From assembly GCA_965153455.1 (NCBI GenBank), contig OZ234493.1, positions 62,001 through 126,000 of the forward strand: a stretch of 64,000 nucleotides of DNA. Reading direction: 5' to 3'. Position numbers and translations under genes: made by a program. Of the stretch, positions 10,161 to 20,099 are shown one piece after another (within the stretch, counting starts at the first letter, position 1; the number at the start of each line of letters is the position of its first letter). Below the pieces are notes generated by a model. It did no database searches. It saw only the letters and a list, made by a program, of their open reading frames with translations, and was not told where the DNA came from. This DNA comes from Sphagnum compactum. Its lineage: Eukaryota; Bryophyta; Sphagnopsida; Sphagnales.

Positions 10161-10591
10161 TCCTCCCACCTGGATTGCTGACTTAGTATTGTCGACAATG
10201 GCAACTCCGGTGGCGATGGAAGTTCTCTCACTAGGCACCACCTTCGGAAATGAGTGAGAGACTTTGTGGAGAGAATGGCTATCCACAACGCCTTTGCTGA
10301 GTAACAAATCCACAAGTGAGGTGTTCTTAACTCCCTTTTGATATGTGAATGTAGAATCAGAGGTAGGAAAGCTCACTAGTTTAGCCATGCCAGAACTAGT
10401 GACCAGATTACAAACGCCATCTGCAACACGTGAACCAATCGAATGTCTCTCCAAGGTGTTGGATGGGACCTCTGTAGCATGTGGATTAGGGAGTGGTAGA
10501 GGACCTGATGTAGTGTTCAAGGTATCCTCTAAGATTGCAATTATGTCCCTGGTGCTTAGCTTCAAATCTTGAAAACTAAACAATGGTGTAC

Positions 10592-12634
10592 TCACAAGCT
10601 TTTGCGCCACTCATGCATTTGAAGTTGGCATTCCATAAGCTGATCAGTGAAAAATTGTGTGTTTTCCTCATGTACTTGTACTCTTGGGACATGAGAATTT
10701 GATGCCCTAACAGCTTGTGGTGTAGTAGTCTCCTCCCCCCTCGCCAACAAGGTGCGTTCTTCTTCCATGTTGAGATGACGAAAAGATTGTGGCATGACTG
10801 CTCGAGCTCCTCTAGCCCTAGTAATAGGACTTGAGCCAGATGTGAATCCATCAGTCTGAATTACCTGCCTAGTGGCAGAAACTCTAGGTGCCACACTAGC
10901 TTCTTGTGCCGCGACATAAGAAGGGCAAAAAGAAGTAGCCAATTCTGGTGTGAGACTAGAATTGTGTGGAGTGGAAAGAACATACTCCCCAACCATTGCA
11001 TCGTGTGGAAGGCCATAGAACGACCTAGGAGGTCCCTCGCGTGATCCCGAACCTTGTATAGGTTGGGCATGACTAGCTGGTTGGGAGGACTTGCCCTTTA
11101 GATTAGCAAGTTGGGCCCTCAATGATTCAAGTTCATTTTGTAAAGTCTGAACTTGAATTGCATGGGCTTGAAACACCTCCCTCTTATCAGCATTTTGCTC
11201 CTTCTTCTTAGCATTCTTGTTGGAATTATTCTTGGTGGGCAAAGCCTGAGTGGAAGGCTGAGGTGCCTTGGCTTTTGGTTGACGGACAGCGGAAGATGCT
11301 GGCAGATTTTGTCATTGTAATCGGAGTTGCTTCCGCTCTGGGAACTTGGCAAAACAGACAGATTCATGATGTCCCTCTTTCCCACAATAATCACAAAAGA
11401 GATCCTCGGAAGGAATGTTACACTCACTAGCTTTGTGGGCAGGATTGCCACAGTAGTTGCAAGAAGGTAGGATGGGTGTAGCCGAGTGCACCGCTTTAGT
11501 CCTTGAAGAAGAATGCGATGATCTAGTTGGCGTAGCTGGTGTAGGTTGAGGCCTTGAACGTGATGGAGGCCTCATAGTACTGGCCTCATAGTGTGCATGA
11601 GCCAGTTCTAGCTTTTCGGAAATGTTGTACACATCCAACAAAGTGTACGAGTCTCCAAATTCTACAAAGACACGTTGCAAAACCTGCGCGTGCAGTGTTG
11701 GAGTACCTTCCAACGAACGAAGATACCGATGGGCAGCTTCTAGGTCTGTGATGCTCTGGGTATCCTCTTTGAGTTTGAGAAGCCTCCTGTAAAGCATCTT
11801 GAGGGTTTCATCCTTTTGCCGCGAAAAAGTGGCGAGCTGTAGAATTTTTTCAGAACTTTTGACTGGAAATTCCAGCTCAAGAATTCGAAAGAATTCCCCC
11901 ACTGGATCAACAAAAGCTGGCACATCAATGGTGGGAGGAATGTTTGCAGTAGCAGCAATGAGTTGTTCAAGAGAAAGGTTTACTGAGGTAGGTACCGGGT
12001 CTGGATTATTCAGCACAGTCCCGTGATGTGCAATTGCAGCTTGCAATGCAGCTTGAGAGGCGGTGGCGATGGCTATGGCGTAAGCTGGATTAGGAGCTTG
12101 GGTGACACCCAAAATCCTTGCAGAATGTTGCTCGTAGACATCCAATGCCTCATAATGCACATAACGAGCCAATTGCTTAAATGCAAACGCTTTGGTGTAA
12201 TTAGCACCATACTTCAGCTCCAATTCACAGACCACTGTTGGGAAAGTTTCCTTGAACTCGCTCAACGAAATAGTACCTGGCCTTCCGCTGAACTTCTCTA
12301 TTCTCCCAGAGGAATTGCTGACCTCCATGGTGTATATAGGTGTTGAAGTCACAGCTCGCAACGGAGTATACGGTGATGGTGCGAAAGTAGGTGCAGCAAC
12401 AGGTGTACCCCACTGATTGACCCCTCCAAATGGACTTTGATGTACTGTTGATGTAATGTAACCTGAACCTAAATTCCTAATAGGAGTAGTACTAGATGAC
12501 GATGGTGCTATGGGTGCTTGATGGTACCAACGTGAAGATTGTGAACTCAAAGATATTGGTTCAAAAGGTTGTGGGTTACTTCGTAACTGCCTTGGTTCTC
12601 GATGAGTAGTAGTACTTTCATCATCCGAGGTCAT
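10592..12634 (-). pseudogene. Gag of the methyltransferase element
   Basis: I take the ATG at 12634 (MTSDDESTTTHREPRQLRSN) as start. The frame is open further upstream to 12892, but that part is Cys/Val-rich repeat translation. About 680 codons: a Ser/Pro-rich N-terminus, a capsid-like helical region (FSGRPGTISLSEFKETFP onward), two CCHC zinc knuckles (CNYCGNPAHKASEC and CDYCGKEGHHESVC), then a Lys/Gln-rich stretch with a likely coiled coil (LQNELESLRAQLANLK) and a Ser/Pro-rich tail. One in-frame TGA at 11314-11312 splits it just after the knuckles. It could derive from CGA, a CpG. The frame ends at 10592, overlapping pol by 19 nt. Role: particle assembly and RNA binding. Confidence 0.85.
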
Positions 12635-12719
12635 GGTGTTGTCCCATGCCCCAAAATTTTGTACTAATATAATCCCCCAATTACAAAATCCTAACACAAT
12701 GTATGGTTTGAATCTCCCT

Positions 12720-13110
12720 AATTGCAGGACGATAGTATGGTAAAATGCAGCAAGATAAACTTCAAGACACAAGACCACACGATGCACGACCACAGTGCGC
12801 AGAACACAGGAAACAGGACTGCAGTACAATACTACGCAGGACGGTACTACACAGGATGGCAATACGCAGTACGGCGGTACGCAGCACGACATGACGCAAG
12901 ACGATAAATACGGTGATGTCAGCAGTGACGTAGGCAGGACGCAGGACGGTAGTACGGTGATGTCAGCAGTGATGTAGGCAGGACGCAGGATGGCAGCACG
13001 ATGACGTCAACAGTGACGTAGGACAATCCGACGAACGTCGGACGGAAGTTGAACGCACGGAACTTGAACGAATCGTCTGACGAGAGTCCGACGAAAGTCG
13101 GACGGACGTA
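12720..13110. repeat. 44-bp tandem repeat and TCCGAC hairpins in the leader
   Basis: A unit beginning GGTGATGTCAGCAGTGACG recurs every 44 bp at 12912, 12956 and (partly) 13000. Each unit carries TGACG-type bZIP motifs, including a palindromic TGACGTCA at 13002-13009. Next come two copies of the imperfect palindrome TCCGACGAA(C/A)GTCGGA, at about 13027 and 13090. Upstream, 12760-12900 has looser repeats built on ACGCAG and ACGGTACT. The region lies between the TATA box and the gag ATG of the methyltransferase element. Confidence 0.75.
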
Positions 13111-13700
13111 AAACGGACCAAGGTCGCAGCGATGGCGCTGCAGCTCGCAACATTGCGACGCTACGTTGTTGCTGCTACAGTGCTCCTACGGCAGCGATGA
13201 CGTTGTTGCAACGTTGCTGTTGCGGCGTTGCTGTTGCGGCGCTGCTGCGCTGTTGCTGCGACGCTAGTGCTCCAGCGATGGCGCTGTGGCACTGTTGTTA
13301 CGGCCTTGAAGCTACGGCGCTACTGCTGCAGCTGCGACGCTACGGCACTATTGCTGCGGCGCTGCGGCGCTATTGTTGCGGCGCTATTACTACAGCGATG
13401 GCGTTGTGGCGCTGTTGCTGCAGCGATGGCGTTGCGGCGCTGTTGCTGCAGCGATGGCGCTGCGCCGCTGTTGCTGCAGCGATGGCGCTGCGCCGCTGTT
13501 GCTGCAGCGATGGCGTTGCGCCGCTGTTACTGCGGTGCTTCTGTTGCTGCGGTGCTGCTGTTGCAGCGATGGCGCTGCGGCGCTGTTGCTGCGGTGCTGC
13601 TGTTGCTGCGGTGCTGCTGTTGCAGCGATGGCGCTGCGGCACTGTTGCTGCGGCACTGCTGCTACAGCGATGGCGAGGGGCGCTAGAGCTCGCGGCAACG
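13110..13700. repeat. GC-rich tandem array (28-bp and 59-bp periods)
   Basis: CAGCGATGG starts at 13393, 13421, 13449, 13477 and 13505, an exact 28-bp period, then at 13564 and 13623 (59 bp apart). The units combine GCTGTTGCTG, CAGCGATGGC and GCTGCG(G/C)C, dense in CpG and CHG sites. A 28-bp unit rotates through all frames and lacks stops, so long Cys/Ala/Arg-rich ORFs appear on both strands. I regard these as artefacts of the repeat and not as genes. The contrast with the AT-rich surroundings is striking. Confidence 0.88.
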
Positions 13701-14169
13701 GCAGCGCTGGGATGCTGCGCAGTGATGGCAGGCGGCGGACGTCGCGATTTTTGTTTTTACTCGACAACTTCAAGGGAAAAAAAGAGAGAAAGGAGAGAAA
13801 TTCAAAACTTGTTTCCCGGCTCTATTGGTTGGCATAAGACAAGCTCGTTCTTGTAACAATGCCTACTCCCTTCGACAGTAGCAACCCCAACACCCTCCGG
13901 CAGCAGTACCACCAACAGTAGCAACAATAGCAACAACAACAATAACTCCAGAACTTACAAGCAAAAGAAATCTGTGGTTTACACATGAAGCACAGAAAGT
14001 GGAGTTTTTCTAGAATTGAAATGAATTGCAAAGAACTAATGAAGGTGTATGTAGACGGTGGCCGTGTAGTAACCACTGTGAGCATCTAGAAAATCCAAGT
14101 AAACTATGGAGGCAACTCTCATACAAAGGAATTCTAGAAAAACTAAAGGATAAGGGAAGGGCTTGGCCC

Positions 14170-14176
14170 TTTTATA
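14170..14176 (-). promoter_or_regulatory. TATA box of the methyltransferase element
   Basis: The minus strand reads GGCTGTATAAAAGGGCCAAG, a consensus plant TATA box, about 150 bp inside the right (5') end of the element. Transcription would start near 14140 and run leftward through the repeat-rich leader into gag. Upstream are two TTAGGGTTAA-type boxes (about 14225-14265) and the terminal palindrome. Confidence 0.7.
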
Positions 14177-14277
14177 CAGCCACCAAAAGCTGAAACCCTG
14201 AACACCTAATAGCGTACAGTCACTTAAGAACGTACGTTAACCCTACAACCGTACATTAACCCTAAAAGGTATGACGG

Positions 14278-14324
14278 CATGCCCGTAACCGGGCATCATG
14301 TATGCGGCCATGCATACGGGCATG
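14278..14324. repeat. 10-bp inverted repeat at the element's 5' terminus
   Basis: CATGCCCGTA (14278-14287) and TACGGGCATG (14315-14324) are perfect inverted copies with a 27-bp spacer, ending 3 bp from the element's end. The spacer contains further self-complementary words (CCGGGCAT, GGCCATGC). It could form a hairpin or bind a dimeric protein. Confidence 0.7.
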
Positions 14325-14327
14325 ACA

Positions 14328-14424
14328 GTTCCTCCCCAATTGAATCTGGCGGGGCTACTAGGTCTTTGACGGGCTCCTCGGAACTAGGCTCTGGAGCTAG
14401 CTTCCGATTCTTCTTGGGTGCCAT
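14328..14424 (-). pseudogene. 5' end of the interrupted chromovirus gag
   Basis: The ATG at 14424 opens the same MAPKKNRKL N-terminus as the other gag copies. The frame runs to the GTTC duplication at 14328, where the methyltransferase element begins, and resumes at 5002. The PBS (14461-14472) and LTR (from 14475) lie upstream. Confidence 0.85.
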
Positions 14425-14460
14425 CCCAAACTCCCAAGAAGTACTTGAGCTTCACCTTGA

Positions 14461-14472
14461 GCTCTGATACCA
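14461..14472 (-). other. Primer binding site (initiator tRNA-Met type)
   Basis: TGGTATCAGAGC on the minus strand, two bases from the LTR end at 14475. It belongs to the minus-strand chromovirus interrupted by the methyltransferase element. Confidence 0.9.
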
Positions 14473-14474
14473 CG

Positions 14475-14976
14475 TGACACGCTCCTAAGTCCCTTGTTGA
14501 ACCCACTTGAGGGTTCAATTATATAGAGTTGCGGAAAATTGGGACTTGGGGCCGTTCCCGACTTCCAACACTAGAAAGGGTTAGAGGGGCGTGCTAGAAG
14601 TCCCAGGATTAGACTAGGAAGAGGACAAGCGTTTCACCTACTCAAATCTGCATCAGAACCAACCCTAAGTTGGTTAGAATCCATTCTGCACCTTTTTGGT
14701 GCTAGGACAAGCCACGGGCTAACTCGGACTCACTTGACTCACCACGGCCCGGACTCGGGGGAAGCCACCACCTTCCCCCATATAGTATTCTCTACAGCTC
14801 GCCCCCAAGGCTACATCCAAATGGCACATTTTGTTGGGACTCCCGAAATGGAGTCCCGAAACTGTCCCGGCTAGACTCCATGAACTTTGAACGGCCATAA
14901 CTCCCGACTGCAGAGTCCGATCACGACGAGGTCTGAACCAAAGTTGTAGCCCTCGTCGAGATCTTTCCAACGCCTT
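14475..14976 (-). repeat. Chromovirus LTR, truncated (minus arm of inverted repeat)
   Basis: This is the 3' two thirds of the LTR family, ending GCGTGTCA on the minus strand (one change from GCGCGTCA). Its own 5' part is missing: at about 14976, after the sequence that would continue toward the LTR start, it switches into plus-oriented LTR sequence. Together with the next feature it makes a head-to-head LTR pair. Confidence 0.85.
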
Positions 14977-15578
14977 GGGCAAAAGAAGGGCTGGGAGTCA
15001 AACTGGCAGTTTGACTCCCGACCACTAAAAGTCGGGAATCGAACCTTTCCCGACGTCGCCTCAAAGACTGCAACATGGTGTTAGAAAGATCTCGACGAGG
15101 GCTACAACTTTGGTTTAGACCTCGTTGCGATCGGACTTTGCAGTCGGGAGTTATGGCTGTTCAAAGTTCCGAGAGTCCCGCCGGGACAGTTTCGGGACTC
15201 CATTTCGGGAGTCCCAACAAAATGTGCCATTTGGATGTAGCCTCAGCGGCGAGCTGCAGAGAATACTATATGGGGGAAGGTGGTGGCTTCCCCCGAGTCC
15301 GGGCCGTGGTGAGTCTTGTGTGTCCAAGTGCCCGTGGCTTGTCCCAACACCAAAGGGTGTCTCGAATGCTAAACTAACCTCTTGTGGTTGGTTTTTGGAT
15401 GCAGATTCACACAAGCTAAGCTAGTCCCTCTTCGTAGTCTAATCCCTGGGCTCCCAACTCGACCCTCTACCCCTCTTTAGAGTTGGAAGCCGGGAGCGTG
15501 CCTTTCGGTCCTAACTTTCCGCTACTTCACATTGGTGAACCCTCAAGTGGGTTCACCCCGGGACCAAGGAGCGCGTCA
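14977..15578 (+). repeat. 5' LTR of plus-strand chromovirus, truncated
   Basis: It corresponds to about 21094-21691 of the complete 3' LTR and lacks the first 210 bp or so. The end GCGCGTCA and the PBS are intact. The truncated U3 begins at the head-to-head junction with the minus-strand LTR. Confidence 0.88.
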
Positions 15579-15580
15579 CG

Positions 15581-15592
15581 TGGTATCAGAGC
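15581..15592 (+). other. Primer binding site (initiator tRNA-Met type)
   Basis: TGGTATCAGAGC, two bases after the LTR end, matching the complement of the initiator tRNA-Met 3' end. Confidence 0.92.
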
Positions 15593-15620
15593 TCAAGGTG
15601 AAGCTCAACTACTTTTTGGG

Positions 15621-16766
15621 ATGGCACCCAAGAAGAACCGGAAGCTATCTCCAGAGCCTAGGTCCGAGGAGCCTGTCGAAGATCTAGTAGCCCCGCCGGA
15701 ATCAATTGGGGAGGAACCAAATTTCCGGGAGGACCAAGATGAGCCCGAGGTTGAACCCGAAAGTGAGGAGGAACAACGGAGCTCGGTCCTATTCACCCCG
15801 GAGCAACTTGAAGTCCTCCTCAAGATGAATAGGCCGGACTTTGGTGAGTTGGTGGCGGCCCTCAAAACGGAGACCTCTAAAGGTGAAAGGTTTCAACCGA
15901 CCAAGCCCGGAAATTTCAATGGTGCCCGAGACCGGAAGGTTGTGGATGCTTGGCTTGCGGAGATGGACGATTATATCCATGCCGCCAAGGTTGGACGGAA
16001 TTTCGCCGTGGAGCTTGCCCAATCCTACTTGAAAGGCTATGCCGCCACATGGTGGCGGACGGTGAGACAAGAGGAGGGGACGAACCATGGCTATACGTGG
16101 GAGTTTTTCAAGGATCGCATTGAGGCGGAGTTCATTCCGAGAAATTCTGACTACATCTCAAGGTGTAAACTCCGTGACCTTGTGAATGCCACAAATGAAA
16201 ATTTGAGGCAATATGTGAGGGCCTATTCTGAGCTCATGCTTGAGATTCGACACATGCACGAGTTGGATCATGTGTGCCAATTCCTGATGGGGCTTCCAAC
16301 TTGGGCCAAGCGGAAGCTTGAGGAGAGTTGGCCCGCCTCATTATCCGAAGCCATCACGAAAGTGGAGAACTTCTCGGATGTGAGGCGGAGTGACAAATCC
16401 GCGTTCAAGAAGGACAACAAGTTCCTTCACAAAAAGCCAAGGCATGAGGGGGAATGGAACCGGGGGCAAGGTAGCCCAACCAAGGAAAAGCCCAAACAAT
16501 TCCAAGGCTCGGTGTTCAAGCCAAAAGGTAGTTTTGTGAAAAAAGGGGCCCCTTTCAAAGGGAGCCAAACCAAGGGAAATTTTGGAAACAAACCCAAGGG
16601 TGCATGTTTCAATTGCAACCAGGTGGGGCATTACTCCAAAGATTGTCCCAAGTCCAAGACAAGGGTTGGGAGCTCTAAGGTACTTGCTCTCAATGCCACT
16701 TTAGCCCAACCGGAATGCAATCGACTTATATTCTTGAAGGGGAAGATTGCTAAGCGGGAAATTTTG
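15621..16766 (+). pseudogene. Gag of plus-strand chromovirus
   Basis: ATG at 15621 (MAPKKNRKLSPEP). The protein has an acidic linker (about residues 15-60), a capsid region (MNRPDFGEL to about WAKRKLEESW), a basic Lys-rich segment and one CCHC knuckle (CFNCNQVGHYSKDC). Gag continues in frame into protease in this family. Here a 2-bp deletion near 16766 breaks the join, and the old frame runs to 16859 as nonsense. The open frame extends upstream to 15483 through LTR and PBS sequence, which I do not count as coding. Confidence 0.9.
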
Positions 16767-19700
16767 TCTTTTGGACACAGGGGCCTCTCACAACTTCATA
16801 ACTGGGGAGAGCGCCGAGAGAATGGAGCTCCACTTGGAAGAGCTCACGGCACCCATTGAGGTGCACTTCGCGGATGGGGTTCCCCATCCAACTACGTTAC
16901 AAGCAAAGGGAGCACCTCTCCAATTGGGAAATTGGAGAGGAAAGGTGGACTTGTTGGTTTCCACCTTGGGTGGAATGGATTGCGTTCTAGGAATGGAGTT
17001 CATCACCCAAAACAATGTGCTCATAGAAGGGCACAATAGGTTGGTTAGAATCCCATCTAAAAGTGGGATTGTGCGAGTCAAGGCACATGAGTTGCCTTGT
17101 GTGGGTGGTCCAACCATCCACTTTATGTTAGGAAAAGCTTGGGAAAGAGAATGCGTGGGAGGTTTTGGCATGATGTGTGTCATGCGGGTGTTGGATGAAT
17201 ATGAGCCCAAGGAAGCCACCAAGTTGGTGACTTCCGCCAAGTGCATAAAGCAAGTCTTACAACAGTTCCCGGATGTGATGCCCGAAGAATTGCCCGAAGA
17301 CTTGCCCCCGAGAAGACGAGTTGATCATGCGATTGAAGTGATACTGGGAGTGGAACCACCCGCCAAGGCCCCATATAGAATGAGCCACGAGGAGTTAAAA
17401 GAACTCAAGGTTTAACTTGAGGAACTCCTCGCAAAAGGTTACATCAAACCAAGCAAGTCGCCATATGGGGCACCCGTCCTTTTTGTTCACAAGAAGGATG
17501 GGACTTTGAGGATGTGTGTTGATTATAGAGCACTCGACAAGGCAACGGTGAAAAATCGGTATCCTTTACCTCGCATTAATGATCTCTTTGATCATCTCTC
17601 GGGAACCAAGGTTTTTAGTAAAATTGATCTACGTTCAGGGTATTACCAAATAAGGATCGCGGAAGGGGATGAAGAAAAGACCGCTTGTCGCACAAGGTAT
17701 GGTTCATATGAATTCTTGGTGATGCCCTTTAGGCTCACCAATGCGCCCGCCACATTTTGCACTCTCATGAATGACATTTTCCGCGAATGGCTTGATGATT
17801 TTGTGGTCGTCTACATAGACGACATTTTGATTTATAGTAGCTCCATGGAGGAGCATGCGGAGCACCTTCGCAAGGTGTTCCAAAGGCTAAGGGAAATAAG
17901 TTGTATGCCAAGCTCGAGAAGTGCGAATTTGGGGTGACGAAAGTGGATTTCCTTGGGCATAGGATAACTCAAGAAGGTTTGATGATGGATGATCACAAGG
18001 TCAAGGCAATTTTGGATTACGAGCCGCCTAAGTCGATTCTCGCCTTGAGATCCTTTTTAGGATTGGCCTCCTATTATCGCAAGTTCATAAAGAACTTTGC
18101 GAGAATAGCAGCCCCTTTGACAAACCTCTTGAAGAAGTCCGCCGTCACCTACGATTGGGATGAAGCATGTAACGAAGCCTTTGAGACATTGAAAGGCATT
18201 TTGGTGAAGGCGCCGGTGTTAAAGTTGCCCGACTTTGACAAGGACTTTGAAATCCATTCCGACGCCTCCGACTTTGCAATTGGAGGTGTCATAGTGCAAG
18301 ATGGAAGACCGGTGGCCTTTGAAAGCAAGAAGTTGAGTGAAACGGAAAGAAGATGGCCAACACACGAGAAGAAAATGTGGGCGGTCATACATTGTCTCAA
18401 GACTTGGGGCCACTACATAGGCTCCAAAGATGTAGTGATGTGGACCGACAATGTGACCTTGAAATACTTCTCCACTCAACCCAAGTTGTCATCGAAGCAA
18501 GTAAGGTGGCAAGACACATTGGCTTTGTTCAATGTGGACATCCGGCACAAGCCGGGAAAGGAGAACATAGTCCCCGATGCCTTGAGCCGGAAACACCAAC
18601 TTAGAGTGGTGTATGTGGGAGAGTCGAAACTTCAAAAGGAAGTTAGACTAGCGAACCGCCGGGATGCTTTTGCCAAGGAGGTAAGACAAAGCATCCAAAA
18701 TGGAGCCAAGTCCCACTTCCATTTGAGAAATGGATTATTGTGGTACAAACAAAATCGACTCTATGTGCCGGAAGGGAAGATGCGAGACACACTTTTGAAG
18801 GAATGTCATGATGGGCTGCTTGCGGGCCATGGTGGTGCAAAGCGCACCACAACATTCTTAAAGAAGTCCTACTATTGGCCCAACTTGAAGGATGATGCGG
18901 AGGAGTACGTGAAGACTTGTTTAACTTGTCAACAAAACTGGACCCTCAACAAGAAGTAAGCGGGTTTGTTGCAACCTTTGCCAATTCCCGAAGGGCCGTG
19001 GGAAAGTGTGTCAATGGACTTTATGGTAAGTTTGCCCCCTTCAAAGGGGTTTGATGCCATCATGGTTGTGGTGGATCGATTTAGCAAAATGGCACACTTC
19101 ATTCCCACAAAGGATGAAGCCACGGCTCAAGAGACGGGGAGGTTGTTCTTCTCCCACATTTTCAAGCATCATGGCCTTCCAAAGGACATAGTGTCGGATC
19201 GAGACCCAAAGTTTACAAGTAAGTTTTGGCAGGCCTTGTGGAAGCGAATGGGGTCGGAACTCAAGATGAGCACTTCGTTCCGTCCCCAAACCGATGGACA
19301 AACCGAGAGGGTGAACTTGGTGATCCAACAATTCCTAAGGAATTATGTGGCAACAGATCAACAAGATTGGGTGGACCATTTGGAGTTAGCCGAGTTTTGT
19401 TACAACAACTCGGTACACTCCGCAACTGGGTCCACCCCATTCCAAATGGTGACGGGCAAGTCACCAATTGTGCCCATGACTTGGGCAGCACAAGGACAAC
19501 CTTCGATTGATGCAAATGAGGAAGTGCCAATAGTGACGCAACTTGATGAAGAGAGGAAGCGCTTGTGGGAGTTGGCCAAGGCCAACTTAGAAAAGGCGCA
19601 CAAAAGGTACAAGGATTTTGCGGACAAGTCCCGACGAGAGGTGAAGTTTCAAGAGGGAGACGAGGTGTGGTTGAACATCAAGAATTTTAGGTTGCCGGAA

Positions 19701-20099
19701 GGTTTAAGTCATAAGTTTTTGGGCCCATATGCGGGGCCATTCAAAGTGTTGGAAAAGAAACTTTCTGACACTTATAAGTTAGAACTTCCGGAAAACCTTA
19801 GAGTTCATCCCACATTTCATGTGTCTCTTTTGAAGCCGGTCGCCCGCGATGCCTCAAAGCCTAATCGAGAGCAAAATTCAAGGCCTCCACCGGACTTGGT
19901 TCACAATGAACCAGAGTTTGAGGTTGAGGCCGTGCTCAAATCAAGGCAACTTAGAGGGCGAGAACGGGAATACTTAGTTAAGTGGAAAGGCTACCATGCA
20001 ATAGAGGCATCTTGGGTGAATGAATCCGACATGGAACATGCCCAAGAAGCCATAGAAGAATTCCACACTAGACCGGCAAAGAAGAGACGTAGAGCGTGA
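16767..20099 (+). pseudogene. Pol of plus-strand chromovirus with chromodomain
   Basis: Protease (LLDTGASHNFITGES; CVLGMEF), RT ([29 protein letters not shown] at 17812-17823), RNase H (HSDASDFAIGG, MWTDN, NIVPDALSR), integrase (HHCC with TCLTCQQN; Asp in SMDFMVS, Asp in VSDRDPKF, Glu in TDGQTERVN, with 35 residues between the last two) and a C-terminal chromodomain (19917-20069). Breaks: TAA at 17413-17415 where a Gln codon fits, a 1-bp deletion near 17897 just before the AKLEKCEFG segment, and TAA at 18957-18959, where the integrase scrap at 1986 has CAA. The RT block reads MPFRLTNAP instead of the usual MPFGLTNAP. Non-functional, but every domain is present. Confidence 0.92.
19917..20069 (+). 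other. Chromodomain at the end of chromovirus integrase
   Basis: Begins FEVEAVLKSR, followed by EYLVKWKGY and EASWVNESDM. The aromatic cage positions (Phe, Trp of VKWKGY, Trp of SWV) are occupied, as in group I chromodomains that bind methylated H3 Lys9 and steer integration toward heterochromatin. The frame is open here. Confidence 0.9.

Larger units (their letters stand above)
5229..10610 (-). pseudogene. Pol polyprotein: protease-DNA methyltransferase-RT-RNase H-integrase-PHD
   Basis: One reading frame of about 1,790 codons runs from 10610 (just after a TGA at 10613-10611) to a TGA at 5231-5229. It contains protease (DTGA near 10136), cytosine-5 methyltransferase (9476-8541), RT (about 8200-7200, YIDD at 7601-7590), RNase H (D, E, D, D near 7154, 7034, 6953, 6824), integrase (HHCC from about 6476, DDE to about 5990), an integrase C-terminal region, and a PHD finger (5381-5247). 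The frame is never shifted but is broken by TAG at 9419, 7649, 5924, 5636, 5378 and 5369, and by TAA at 5789 (first base of each). The first base of the frame is GTG and no ATG lies near, so expression probably needed a -1 shift from Gag: the two frames overlap by 19 nt, with no classical slippery heptamer in the overlap. Non-functional as it stands. Confidence 0.9.
5003..14327 (-). mobile_element. Ty3/gypsy-type retrotransposon with DNA methyltransferase and PHD finger
   Basis: A 9,325-bp insertion with TG...CA ends (TGTCGTGACG on the left, GGGCATGACA on the right), flanked by GTTC at 4999-5002 and 14328-14331. Removing it restores the gag reading of the host chromovirus (compare 2578-2612). 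On the minus strand it carries a promoter-like TATA box, a 1.5-kb leader with tandem repeats, Gag (12634-10592), then pol in the -1 frame (10610-5229). Pol reads protease, C5-methyltransferase, RT, RNase H, integrase and PHD finger. RT before integrase defines Ty3/gypsy order. I could not match the two ends to each other as an LTR pair: the right end contains the TATA box and the left end has only about 225 bp after pol. The 3' LTR is therefore missing, replaced or not recognisable. The copy is inactivated by stops. Confidence 0.9.

Noticed and set aside
5229-10613. TAG stops as programmed readthrough or recoded codons
   Set aside because: There are six TAGs plus a TAA in one pol, two of them inside a zinc finger, and the following bases do not match known readthrough contexts. 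Decay is simpler.
12640-12665. TGGGGCATGGGACAACACC just before the gag ATG as a primer binding site
   Set aside because: It starts with TGG, but I could not match it to a known plant tRNA 3' end and no LTR end precedes it convincingly.
12635-12892. Upstream extension of Gag to 12892
   Set aside because: Translation of the leader repeats (Cys/Val-rich). The ATG at 12634 gives a normal Gag start.
13197-13856. Long overlapping open frames (up to 219 codons) on both strands, Cys/Ala/Arg/Leu-rich
   Set aside because: They translate the GC-rich 28-bp and 59-bp tandem repeats, which lack stops in every frame. No domain is present, and the frame rotates from unit to unit.
15483-15620. Gag N-terminal extension through the LTR and PBS
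   Set aside because: The region is LTR and primer binding site. The other gag copies share the ATG at the MAPKKNRKL position.
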